Of a stretch of DNA of 64,000 nt, positions 33,066-44,659 are shown one piece after another (the first letter of the stretch is position 1; each line of letters starts with the position of its first letter). The stretch comes from Mallotus nudiflorus. Taxonomy: Eukaryota; Streptophyta; Magnoliopsida; Malpighiales; Euphorbiaceae. The DNA lies in contig CANTUR010000009.1 in the NCBI GenBank assembly GCA_947683625.1, positions 8,011,501 to 8,075,500 on the forward strand, read 5' to 3'. The notes below the pieces were generated by a model. The model saw only the letters and a list, made by a program, of their open reading frames with translations, was not told the DNA's origin and searched no databases. A program made the position numbers and the translations under genes.

Positions 33066-34000
33066 TTATTCAATTTCTTAAGTTTGTTTAGGTTATATAG
33101 CTTCTAAGTAGATCAGATTATTGGGGATCTTTTCCAGTCTGCTAAAGTTCTCTTTCGCAATCAATTATGGGCTTAATTCGATTCTCAATAGTTTACCACG
33201 TATTCGACTCCAAACACAAGGAGAATCGAATTAATCAATGATGGCTAAAAAATAAAATGTTAGTATAATGCATGATGCATGTGCTAGCAACAAGTAACAA
33301 ATTAAGTTAGATGTACATACATCCTTCCAACCTCATTCCTCTTACACACGTATTTGATGGTGAGTATTTTTTCCTAGGATTTTTGTTCTTAGCCTTAATA
33401 TCAATAAGGGATATCAAGAACTAATGTGCATATCAAGTCTCTCAAAGCAATAAAGCATAAAAACACTATTTCTAGATATAAAAGATTAGCCTAATCTTTA
33501 TTAAACAATCGGACTTCTAACATGTGGGCTTGGGAATTTAAAAGTAAAATACTTCATGGTAACATTCACAAATAATCTTGGTAGATCCTAGGGGAAATGA
33601 CTAAGCCATTATATGTGGTCAGGGTCTGGTAAAAAGGTCAAGGTTCCCTTGGCAAGATGCCCTCCTTTTGGACTTAAGTTACAAGCCAAGGTCAGAGGGG
33701 CTTGACATCCTTTGATTAGAATAGACATGTGGATACTCATTGGATGGGTTAATCAAATAGTGACATTAGTATTATAATTGCAAGGATATTCACATATAAT
33801 CAACAATCATAATCTAGATTATAATGGTGCATAAAGTCCTTTAACATGAGGTGACATAGTCATCCACATTTAGGTGGTTAGAGTTTGTTACCGCTTACAT
33901 ACTTATGTTAATCATCACATGGGTATATGGCGTGTGGTGGCTCTAATTAGTTAAATGTAGGGATGAATGTTTAACCAAGATGGGATTCATTGCCTAGTGT
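33066..34000 (-). mobile_element. Tat leader, inverted copy 1
   Basis: Non-coding; matches 37881-38806 and the reverse of 24950-25840 (GGTCAGAGG, AAGTTACAAGCC, TTAATATCAATA blocks). Similarity fades near 34000, before any PBS or LTR. Confidence 0.6.
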
Positions 34001-34333
34001 GAAATGGGTTAGATCCTATGCTATTTAAGTTTATTCTTGATGAATAAATTCCTGGCCAGGATAAATACAACACAGTCTGAAAAAGTGTTTCAGTACTAAA
34101 AAGAGTTATAGTATTTGTTGTATTTTATCAATAATTAAAACTTAAGATGAGGTCATATAATAAAGCTATTAGAGTTTGATAATACCTTGACTCTAGGCTG
34201 TATTGGGATCTTTAATGAAAGGAATTTAGTGCACGGTAATTATGATCAAGTTTATGTGAATCATAATATGCATTCATTTCTAATTGGGTAGCTATGATAT
34301 CAATACTAGGGGTCACTCACAGCTTATGAGAAC

Positions 34334-34499
34334 TGTAGGACCTCGGGCGCTACCAACTCTCCTAAAACCAATTAGTGGTAGGAAAGGCGCATACCCTAGC
34401 CTTATAGTGCATTCAACACACACAAGTGCCCATGGCATTCGATTGTGACTCGGCCCACTTGCCTCCGCCACGGGACAATTGATGGACACCCACCCAATA
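34334..34499 (-). repeat. TRIM 3' LTR
   Basis: The 166-bp direct repeat pairs with 34563-34728. All nine differences seen by eye are transitions. Confidence 0.9.
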
Positions 34500-34562
34500 A
34501 TCTCCCCCTCAGCAATTGCTCCCGTTGGGAATCGAACCAGTGACCTTGGCTCTGATACCTCT

Positions 34563-34728
34563 TGTAGGACCTCAGGCGCTACCAACTCTCCCAAAACCAA
34601 TTGGTGGTAAGAAAGGTGCATACCCTAGCCTTATAGTGCATTCAACACACACAAACGCCCATGGCATTCGATTGTGACTCGGCCCACTTGCCTCCGCCAT
34701 GGGACAATTGATGGACACCCACCTAATA
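34563..34728 (-). repeat. TRIM 5' LTR
   Basis: 166-bp direct repeat ending, on the minus strand, two bases before the PBS GGTATCAGAGCC. Confidence 0.9.
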
Positions 34729-34732
34729 AGAA

Positions 34733-34765
34733 CTAAATGTGAATAATTGGGATTTTCACATTTAG
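34733..34765. repeat. Perfect 11-bp inverted repeat beside the TRIM
   Basis: CTAAATGTGAA (34733-34743) and TTCACATTTAG (34755-34765) can pair with an 11-base loop. The first base is the last base of the target duplication, so the TRIM entered at the foot of this hairpin. Confidence 0.7.
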
Positions 34766-36099
34766 AATTTAAAAGAGTTTCAAATAATATTAAATGTTAA
34801 TATTATATTTTCTCATTGCCATTTAGACATGAACCTAGTAAGTCACACCTAATAGAGTTTTATTTATTCACTATAATATTAATCTAATTATTGATTAAAA
34901 GAATTTAATCAATTAATCAATATTAATGAAATTAGATTTATGTTTTGAATAATGATTCTAGTATATCATAAAATATAATTCAAATAAGAGTATTATTTAT
35001 TAATTAATATTGGATATTAATAATATATATTAAATTAATAAATATATATATGATGTTATTTATTTATGGACTTATATTAATGGTCCGAATTGGTTTGAAC
35101 ATAGGCCAAAATTTATCTTGGACCAAAGATTAATTAAAGTCCATATCTATGTATATGTATAATTTAATATGTAAAATAATACATTTGATGTATACTTTAC
35201 ATACAAATTTATACATTAATATGTGTAGGTGGCAAGCTCAATTATTGAATTAAGCAAGGTGGCATATTAATTAAGTGGATATTTCTAAAGTATGCCTAAG
35301 GTGTCATTTTTAATCATTTGGATGGTTAGGTGTATACCTAAAGTGGCATACTTAATAATCACTTAATTAAGTAATGCATACTTTGCCTTAGTCGAAAATT
35401 ACCAAGTCAAGTGACTTGGTAAGAGAAGGAAGAGGAAAAATAATGCTTAAGTGAGTTTTTACTTAAAGAGTTAAGAAAAATCATTAAGTAATTTTGGTTA
35501 TGATTAGATCATAAACTAAAAATAAACACAATATATACTAAACATATACTATATACTTGTGCTCTTAATTAAATTAGTACAAGTATGTTATAGATAAGGC
35601 TTTGGTGTTTCAAACTAGAGGCCTTATATTTGGAGGGCTAAGCATTTGATTCAAGGAATTAAACAAAAGGAAGGCTTATTCTACAATAAATATGTTTACA
35701 AACTTATAATTATTTAATTATTTGTTTGTATATTGCTTAATTTATTTAGTTATGTATTTTAATGCAATTTGAATCTTAGGCAAATTGAAATTCTTCATTT
35801 TATGAAAGGTTATGATGATTAAATTTTTAAAATTTACTCTATTTAGACTTGTGCTTACAACACATGTATATATGTCTAAATACCATAACTGATTTCTAAC
35901 AATATGAATGTTCATTGAATTTGCCTTTGTGCCCATCCTGAATGAATCTAATTGAATTAAAATTATGTCAAATATGCAGATGCAATCAATATCACAATGC
36001 GCAGTACCATCAGGATGCACAGTATGTAAGTAAGCATGATTAGAATTGATATCATTAATCACTAAAGTAAAACAACTTTTGAAGAAGCTAAAATTTTAT

Positions 36100-37880
36100 T
36101 CTAAAAAGACAATAAGAAAATTTATTTCCTACTATAGATGCTAGGGATGCTAAGTCTCATGATGGCTAACATAACTACTACTCTTACATCTTCTTGCCAA
36201 CTATCTTTATGACTTCATCTTTTTGTACCTCCACTGTGGATGTTTCTTGCTTGTCCTGCAACTTCTCCTCACCAAACTCATCGCCTCATCCTGTAGGCAT
36301 AATCAACTTGAAGGGTATGTCAAAAGAAGGTGGTTTAGTGTACAATACCTTATAGTCAAACTTGCTTGAGGGTTGTCCAGTAAGTCTTCGATTTTTTCCA
36401 CATCTTTAGGAGCATTAGGAGATTTCTCATTGGTTTTAAGGTTTAGGTCCTCAAAGGAGTTTAGCACTTCTTTCTCATTCACTCCTGAGTTAATCATCAT
36501 GGTTATTAGAGGTGGCATGTTTTGGTAGTTTAGGAAAGGATTATTTCTGGTGCTTGGGTTTTCAAGATCTATAATTTTTCCAGGGTCTATAAGGTTTTGG
36601 ATTTTGTGTTTAAGGTGGATGTAGTTATCTATAGAGTGTTAAAGGTTTTAGTGGAATTTACAGCATTTATTTAGTTTATAGCCTAGGGTATTTTGGTTTG
36701 ATAGGTTTGGATTAAGTAAAGGTTGAAGTAAGCCTATTTTCATTAGGCACTCTAGGACTTTTGACAGAGGTTGGATACATTTTGAGAACCTCCTTGGTTG
36801 TTGGACAACATGCAATTCTATAATCCAATTAGTGCTTCCTTACTACATGCCCCCGATTGGGTAATTTCTCACTATAGTCTTTTTAGTTTTCTTCTTCTTC
36901 TTATTTTCAATCTCTTTAGCTTGCAACCCATCATCATAGAGGTCTACAAATGTCTTGAGGTTCATCATCTACAACCTTTCAACTAGATTAGGTAATATAT
37001 TTCAAACTATCATCATAACCTGATCCTTCTCATCCAGCTTGTTCTTCATCAATTTTGCCTTACTCATGAACCTAGATAGAAAGTCTAAGAATGACTCATT
37101 GAGCTTCTTCTTGGTCAATTATAGACCCCTGATGGACACTTTAAGCTTGGTATTATTTAGAAAAGTAGTGCATAACTCTATATTCAGTCTGGTTGGATAG
37201 ACTTCCCTAACCCATGATACCAATTAAAAGCCATACCCTCTAAGGATAGTACAAACAGCTTGGTAACTATAGATAAAGGAGCCTTAGTGGTACTGATAGT
37301 AGTTGTGTATTGGCTAAGGTGAATCCTTGGGTCCTCAGTACCATTAAACTTTTGTAGTTGTGGCATTTTAAATTTGTCAGGTAACTTGCCATCCTTAAAT
37401 TGTATCATATCATCAAAGTCAAATGAGTATCTGATGCCTTATCTTCTCATCAACTCCTTCGTCTTGGACATCATCTGAGTTAGCGAATTCATGTGCTTGG
37501 ATTCCAACTCTTTAACTTGCTTAAGTGATTCCCTTTTTGCCTTTTCAACCATATAACTCTCAACATCCTCCAGCTTCATTTACCTAACATGTATGGTCCT
37601 AGTAGCATTGTCATTATTAATAAGTGGTACGCCCATAACAAGTCGACTAGACGCAACGGGAGGTGCAACAATAGGTAGTCAACCCATAACAGGTAGATTG
37701 GTCATAATTAAAGGAAAAATAGTGTGTGGTACACGCATAGCAGGTGGATTAGCTACAACTAGAAGTGCAGTAGTAGGTGGTGGTATTAATCCAGCTAGAG
37801 CTTATCTTAACTCATCTTGCATCATTACTCTTATGTCATCTATCAATGCACCTTTGACATCCTCTAGGGTCCAATTTCCT
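36100..37880 (-). pseudogene. gag: Tat gag, inverted copy 2 (longest gag)
   Basis: This is the most complete Tat gag in the window. N-terminal DDIRVMMQDELR-like, a proline-rich repeat, a charged helix, then FKDGKLPDKFKMPQLQKF, NGTEDPRIHLSQYTTTIS and LSLEGMAFNWYHGLGKS (37184-37408, open), then LNESFLDFLSRFMSKAKLM, NLVERL and, at about 36700-36550, CKFH-like, HSIDNYIHLKHKIQNLID and NPFLNYQNMPP, the region of the zinc-knuckle-like motif. A final open segment (36303-36518) follows. Stops and shifts break it into at least four pieces. Confidence 0.78.
37620..37785 (-). repeat. In-frame minisatellite in Tat gag, inverted copy 2
   Basis: Three diverged units of 51-54 bases (GGTACGCCCATAAC..., CAACCCATAACAGG..., ACACGCATAGCAGG...) correspond to the array at 32795-32960 and encode proline-rich repeats. 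Confidence 0.65.
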
Positions 37881-38806
37881 CCTTCTTATTATTCCATTTC
37901 TTCTATTTGTTTAGGATGTACAGCTTCTAAGTATAATGGATTAATAGGGCTCTTTCTAAGTATGCTAAGGATCTCTTTCACAATCAATTGCATGCTTCAA
38001 TTAATTCTCATTAGTCTACCACATTTTTTACTCCAAACACAGGAAGACCTAGATGAATCTATGATGGCTAAAAAATAAAATGTTAGTATGATGCATGAGA
38101 TGCATGTACGCATGATGCTCGTGCTATGCAGTAAGTAACAAGTAAGAAATCAAGCTAGATGTATATACATCCTTCTAACCTTATTCCTCCCATACGCGTA
38201 TTCAATGGCGAGTCTCTTTTTCAAGGATTTTTTTGTCTTGGCCTTAATATCAATAGGGTATATCAAGAACTGATGCACAGGCCAAGTCTCTCAAAGTAAT
38301 ATAACATAGAAACATTATTTATAGGTACAAAATATTAGCCCAATCTTTATTAACCAAACAAGCTTCTAAAGTATGGGCTTGGGCATTTATACATAAAAAT
38401 ACCTCATGGCAATATTCACAAACAATCTGGATAGATCATAGGGGAAATAACTAAGCCATTATATGTTTTTAGGGTTTAGATAAAAGGTCAAGGCTCCTTT
38501 AGCAAGAGGACTTGAGTTACAAGCCAAGGTCAGAGGGGCCTAACATCCTTTGCAAACTTGAGAGAAGGCTACCCCCCTTAAGTACTTGGGTTATAGGCTT
38601 TGGTCAGATAAGCCCGACAATCTCTCTTGGACTGAGTTAAGGCTAAGAGTAATGGTTAACCAATGTATAACTCCACGAAGGTAATGGAATCATGGAAACA
38701 TAAACTAATGCCATTGGTTAATAGGGACATGCAAAATGAATGCAAGAACAAAATAATAATTAATAAAATTATTCTAAAGAGCACAATTAGAATTAGTACC
38801 TCTTAT
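37881..38806 (-). mobile_element. Tat leader, inverted copy 2
   Basis: Non-coding stretch between gag and PBS; matches 24891-25840 in reverse (GGTCAGAGGGGCC, CCAAGTACTTAAGGGGGG-like blocks). Confidence 0.7.
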
Positions 38807-38824
38807 CCCTAGTAGAGTTACAAC
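38807..38824 (-). other. Decayed Tat primer-binding site, inverted copy 2
   Basis: The minus strand reads TTGTAACTCTACTAGGGA. It aligns with the PBS at 24873-24890 and is flanked by the same downstream GGGATAAGAG. It is more decayed than copy B. Confidence 0.55.
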
Positions 38825-39249
38825 TATAGATGGTAGGGTTTAGCATGCATCCAAGATTTTAGCAACTGTAACACTATTTGAGCTCAAAGCTCTATAGAGC
38901 ACACTAACTACTATCACAAAGGCATGGCATGGAGATAAGGAGTTTCCACCCACAGTAATAGCTAGGATGAATTGAAAAGGTGGTACCTGATTCCCTAAAA
39001 GAAAGCTAGCACCAAAACCAAGAGATTTTGATTATGGGATACCAAATTTTTTTAGTCTTGTGTTCATTTAGAATTACTTTATGAAGTACTATGTTATCCT
39101 CTATTTACATACAATTTCTTATAAACCCTAAAAAAAATTAACTCCAAGGCAAACTAGTCATAAAATATATAAGTAAATAATGTATTCATTTAAATACATA
39201 ATCCTGAAGTTAGTCTAATCCAAATGGATATTAATTAAATGGGATAAAT

Positions 39250-42153
39250 TATCACGGCCCAAAACAGGGGGTCATGACCGGTGCTAGGGAACGGGAATTC
39301 TTTCGAATCCAAAACCTGTAGTAAGCCTTAAAAATAAAAGCATGCAATGTAAACAAATAAATAAATAAAATATTTTAGTAGCGAAAATTAAATCTCAAAG
39401 TAAAAGTAATAATTCCTCAATTTATTTAGTAACATAAATCCATCTCATATAACATAAAATCCTTCAATACAAATTATCAGTTCAAACTTTTGAAATTTAA
39501 ATCTCATACATATATAATAAATACATCTCATGGAAATAACTACTGCGGTGTCTAGAATACAAAATAAAACTCAGGTAAGCAGTTTACACAATAAGGCCGG
39601 GGCAGAAGAAATTCGGCATAAAGGCCTGCTACTGAGGTATGAGGACGAAGACTCTCCTGAAAAAAGAATCAACGAAGGGGAGTCAGACCTCACTGAGTGA
39701 ATTGTTATAATATATATACATGTAAGTAAATACATAATAAATATATATAATAAATATATATATAAGTAAATACACACAAATGTAGCAAAAATCATTTTAT
39801 ATAATACTGAAAAATATTTGTTTATGAAGGATCAAATAGAACCCTAAATGATCGCAACCTCAAATAGTATTAGACAACACTTTAGCCATACAGGCTCACT
39901 TATTCTAAATAAATTCACTTATTCCATTTGGACAGTAGACTAGCCCCGAGACATGAAGTCAACCGAGCTTGAGTAGTCTAACTATCAGTGTGATTGGCCC
40001 TGAGACGCTTGGTCAACTGAGCTTTAATAATCACACTCTCAAATCACATCTCATATCAAATCAATCTAGTCATAATCCGCAAATAGGTTAGTAATCCAAC
40101 CTATAATCTATCATCGTATCGGTACATACTCAGTCCTAGTGCTGCCCATTAGGTAGCACGCTCTATTAATATTCTTCATTTAAAATAAACTCATACATTC
40201 GTGAAACAAATGATGTATAATATTAATTTAAATAGCAATATAAATCATATATATACTAGAAATATACCAAAAGTAAACTAAGTATATTTCGAGTATATAT
40301 ACGCCAGATAAATTCAACTCAATTATAAAATGAACCAAAAAAAAAAAACCATACTTATACTTAAAAACAATTTAGGTATAAATCAAAGGTAAAACATGCA
40401 TTTAATTCAAGATATATCAAAAACATACTAAAAATATACCTAAAATATACTAATCATTTCTTAAATCATTTATGTATAATTCATACAATTAAAACATATA
40501 TTTCTAAAATCATGCAACCTAAATACACATATATAAAATAACAACTCACAGTTGTGCGCTCCACGAAACGGGTTTGACGGGCCTGGTCCACTAGGCCTCG
40601 GTCTTGACACAACTAAAAAAATAAAATATTAACACGAAATTAGAATAAATCTAACTTAATTTTTAAAAACTCGATATAGAATTCTAGACACAGACAGAGA
40701 ATAAGAATTTGACCGAATGTCACGATTTATGAGAATTCTACCGAAAATTCGGTAGAACCTTCTCTGTAAAATGGACATCTCTTTACTTAAAAAGTAGAGT
40801 CAGTCCTGCAAGAAAACACACTTCGAATACATATAGCCACATAACCCCTTGGTCGGATTTCCCAAATTACAATTCCACTGACCAAGGTTCACAATTCACG
40901 AGATATACACAAAATATATTACATTTCCATAAATACCAAAAATACCCTTTATATACCAAAATATAGCAATTTAGATATTAAAACACTAAAAATAATTATT
41001 TCACCGATAATAATTACATAAAACCCTAATATTAATATAATATTACTAAAAATCAATAATTCTCAATAAATTCACAAATATTAATGAAAATTCATTTTAT
41101 AAATCCAAATTACTTAATTAGCCCAAAAATATATTAAAAATCACTAAAAACTCTTTTATTTACAAAAATAATATACCATATATAATTTAAAAATAAATTT
41201 CAAAAAATAGCTTTAATTAGTTAAAAATAGTAAATAATTTGTAAAAAATCATTTTTATACCTCAAATAATTATTAAAACCAATTTAACTTAATACTCAAC
41301 TAATATTACTATCAAATTATCAAAATACCCCTAATAAATAATAATTCACATAATATACAATAATTATTCAAAAATTCACTAAAAATTATATAGTTACTCA
41401 AAAATTATTTTCTCAATATATAATTCAATAAAATCAATTATTATACACAAATAACTAATTAATTTTAACAAAATACACATTTAACCTAAATTTTCAAAAT
41501 TCACAAAAACTAATTAAAATTATATTAATTACACAAAAATCAAAAAAATTATAAATTAAATTCCAAAATTAATTTCAACCTCTATAAACACCAAAAATCA
41601 CAATTTCATAATTTATTTAATTAATTTATGAAAATTAGAAAATATTAATAAAATAATAAAAAATTCACAAAAATCAAAATAAATTCCCAAAATTCCAAAA
41701 AAAATTATAGGATGTAGATTGAGCTAAGAGAAGCAACTTTTGTGAAGGAATTAAGCTTGAATCACTAAGATCAAAGCTCAAAAAAATTAAGAAAGTCAAT
41801 TGGCCAAAATTGATATCAAGTTCAAATCCTTACCAAATCAAGTTTTCAAGCTAAAGGAAGCTTGGAATCGGCTTCTATAGAGTTATAGTAGCCCAACAGC
41901 ATCAGAGTGACCATAAATGGTGATCGAAAAGTGGTTGAACGACGGTGAGGTCGATTTCTACAAATTCCAGCTTCACAAGTTGCAGACAGCACCGGCGAAG
42001 CTGTCAGAGGCGGCGGAGCTGCTGGAGAAGATGGTGGCACACTGAAAGGCACTCTGACAGCCTCTAAATAGCGTTGCAGTGGTGAGGGGAGGGGGCATCG
42101 GGGGTTGAAGAGAGGGGGGAGGGGTAGACTTCGTAATTTCTCCTTTTTTGTGC

Positions 42154-42203
<50 letters not shown>

Positions 42204-42509
42204 TACATATATATTCATCATAATAATATATATATGCATGTATATGTATATATTAATATTCAAATTTTCAATTATGCGTGAAACCATGCAATTTAAGAAA
42301 ATGAACTTACATTAATAAATAAATTATTATTTAGGTATTATTTTTCCAAAAATATAGGTTTTGAAAAATTTTACGTAGAAAACTTAGAATACTTGAAAAT
42401 AACTTTAATTATTAACAAAATAATTAGATAGTCAAATACATATATTAAAATTATTAATACTGCATATCCCGATACAATATAAAAATATTTAAAACATCGG
42501 GTTGTTACA
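39250..42509 (-). mobile_element. 3.26-kb nested solo-LTR-like insertion with 5-bp target duplication
   Basis: The minus strand begins TGTAACAACCCGATG (plus end 42509) and ends GGGCCGTGATA (plus 39250), flanked by TAAAT at 39245-39249 and 42510-42514. It interrupts the Tat LTR. It has no gag or pol. A (TA)n tract and a G+C-rich leader-like region (41930-42130) lie near the minus-strand start. TG-end, 5-bp duplication and absence of coding suggest a large solo LTR; the family is not identified. Confidence 0.7.
42155..42201. repeat. (TA)n microsatellite
   Basis: 47 bases of uninterrupted TA. On the minus strand it precedes a G+C-rich, C-rich stretch and could serve as a TATA region of the nested LTR. 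Confidence 0.95.
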
Positions 42510-44226
42510 TAAATCTACATATTTTAATTTATAAATGAGCATAATGACTAATGGGCTTTATTCCTTTTAATTTTAATTAAATGAACCTAAGTATATTTAT
42601 TTTAATCCTAAAAATGGGCTTAAATATACAAATTATAGAGTATTTTAAATTATTGAGTCTACTTCTAGATATTTTAATAAAAAATGATCTTAAATCTACA
42701 AGTTATGAAAATGACTTAAACTAAGTGAGCTAAATCTCAATTGATTAGATTAAATAGGTGGGTCTATTTCTAATTAACTAAATGGACCTAAGTTATCTCT
42801 AACCTAAAATATAATCAATTATGGGCCTAAAAATATATTTTAATTAATTAAACCTAATTAATTATTAAGTGAAATGGGCTAATTAAAAGATGGACTAAAA
42901 GATAATGATTTAAACTTAAATAAATAAATTATAGCTTAATATGGGTTTAAGGCCCAAAACACATAAAAATAAATTAAAAAACACCAAAAACAAATCAAAC
43001 ATGCCAAAATAATTAAATAAAAGATCAAACAACCAATTAATTATTCCTTCTAAAAAACTCTAATTTTAATAACATGCAACTTAAATTAATCTACTTTTTC
43101 CATTGATTTTAATTAATTACCCAATTGAAACCCTAATTATTACTAACCAATTAAATATAAATAAACAAACAATCACATACATAATTTTGCTATTCCTACT
43201 ATTGTGACTATTATAATAATTCGTATAAAATAATGGTAAAAATAATTAATGCACCTAAAAAAATAGAAATAAAATAAAGAAATAAAAAAAATTAAAAAGT
43301 AAAGGGTATTATAAAGATAAAGAAAAGTAGAGAGTCGTTTTTCATTATAAAATGTAAAAAATGCTATAAATTTGATATAGTTTTTTTTAATTACCTTTTA
43401 TTATAATTTTATATATAATTATTATTATGATAATTTTCTATTATAATTAATTATTATTTATTATTAATTAATTAAATTAATTATATATTTATATATATAT
43501 TATATATTTATTATTAAATTAATTATTATAATTAATTAATATATTAATATTAATATTATTAATTATTAATTATATAAATATTTGTATGTATATTTATTCT
43601 TTAATATTTATTTAATATTAATTATTTATTGAAATATATTTAATATTTTTATTTTTTATTTTTTATTATTTAATATTTATTTTATTATTTAATATTAGTT
43701 TTCTATTCCCTAGAAACTATGTCTCTACAAGGTCATATCCATGATATTCTGTGGACTTCTCATGGATTTATCCCTTCAAAACATTATCACCATATATTTT
43801 TCTCCATAATCATAATAACAAAGAAAGAGATAAAATTATGATTAGTGAATAAATTATAATAATAACTCAAATAAAATCAAAAAGAAAAATAAAAGAAAAG
43901 AAGAATATGGAGAAGAAGATACTTATGAATGATTTTAATGCAGTGCTCCTTAGATTTTATAAAATCTTCATATAGGTTTTCGAATCATGTTCTTAAAAAA
44001 TCCTCTAAAGATCTTCAATTACACAATTAAACAAAAGGGAATTTTGTAGAAAATACCTTTTTTAAAAAAAATTAACAAAGGAAAAGAATTAAGAATGCTC
44101 TTTCAAAGAAACATCAATAAAAAAAAAAGGAATTTGGGGTAGAGAAAAATATTAATTAACAAAAAAAATATGAATGAAATATATTGTTGCATCAAAAGTC
44201 CTCCCTACAAAAGAGCCAAAGCACCT

Positions 44227-44236
44227 CCTTTTATAG
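44227..44236 (-). promoter_or_regulatory. TATA box of Tat LTR
   Basis: Minus-strand TATAAAAGG followed by AGGTGCTTTGGCTC, about 430 bases inside the LTR. It matches the plant TATA consensus well. Confidence 0.5.
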
Positions 44237-44659
44237 AAAAACACCTAAAACCTAATGTTTGTAGAATTCTAATTCCTAATGTACCTAGAACTTGATTCCT
44301 AAAATAATTTTATTTCCTTAAAAAACATTTTTTAGGAAAATTTCGGACTAATAAGGACTTAAGAAAAAGGTATTTTATTAAGTGGAAATTATAAAACTAA
44401 ACGGAACAACTGAATTTGATCGAAATTGCATAATTTCGATTGAAATAAAAAAATGACCCCTGAAAGAATTTAAGTTTTACAATTAAGCCCTAAAATTATT
44501 ATAACTTAGTCCTTAAAACATTAAATCCTTTCTTTAAAAAATTACAATTAGACCCCTAAAGTTTTAAAGTTCAAGTATTGAAGACCTATTCATGACATTT
44601 TCATCATTTGAGTCTTTTGTCATATCCATAACTCTTTATCCCGAAATTGGGTGCTTATA

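Larger units (their letters stand above)
34334..34728 (-). mobile_element. Complete TRIM (miniature LTR retrotransposon) with target duplication AGAAC
   Basis: Two 166-bp direct repeats (34334-34499 and 34563-34728) enclose 63 bases. The flanks are AGAAC at 34329-34333 and 34729-34733. On the minus strand the LTR ends CCTACA, followed by a PBS-like GGTATCAGAGCC (complement of the initiator tRNA-Met 3' end). GAGGGGGAGAT, a PPT, precedes the 3' LTR. The start reads TATTGGGTGGG, probably from TGTTGGGTGGG. No ORF: the 102-codon frame across it is incidental. The LTRs differ at about nine sites. Confidence 0.92.
34001..36095. other. Unclassified A+T-rich repeat hosting a TRIM
   Basis: No coding region is supported. 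The block has an LTR-like look (GGGGTCACTCACAGCTTATGAG, repeated TAATTAAT stretches, and a TTTGGAGGGCTAAGCATTTG block), but no ends, PBS or PPT could be fixed. The short minus-strand frame at 35742-36062 has no recognisable domain. Confidence 0.35.
38826..44659 (-). repeat. Tat LTR (inverted copy 2), split by a nested insertion
   Basis: The minus-strand start is TATAAGCACCCAATTTC at 44659 (compare TGTAAGCACCTAATTC at 54362) and the end is next to the PBS at 38826. Without the 39250-42509 insertion it is about 2.6 kb. It carries CTATAAAAGGAGG (44227-44236) as a good TATA box. The stretch 43380-43690 is almost pure A+T. No coding region. Confidence 0.75.

Noticed and set aside
34500..34562. tRNA-like GGTATCAGAGCC...GGTTCGATTCCC (minus) as a tRNA gene or SINE head
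   Set aside because: It sits exactly between two LTRs as PBS plus short internal region; no cloverleaf could be drawn and no SINE tail is present.
34313..34621. 102-codon ORF across the TRIM
   Set aside because: It runs from one TRIM LTR through PBS and PPT into the other; explained entirely by the element.
35742..36062. 106-codon minus-strand ORF
   Set aside because: No domain or homologous copy in the window; composition is typical of non-coding A+T-rich DNA.
41846..42208. 120-codon minus-strand ORF beginning with YIYIYI and rich in proline
   Set aside because: Its start lies in the (TA)n tract and the rest is the G+C-rich leader-like block of the nested LTR. No domain; an accidental frame.
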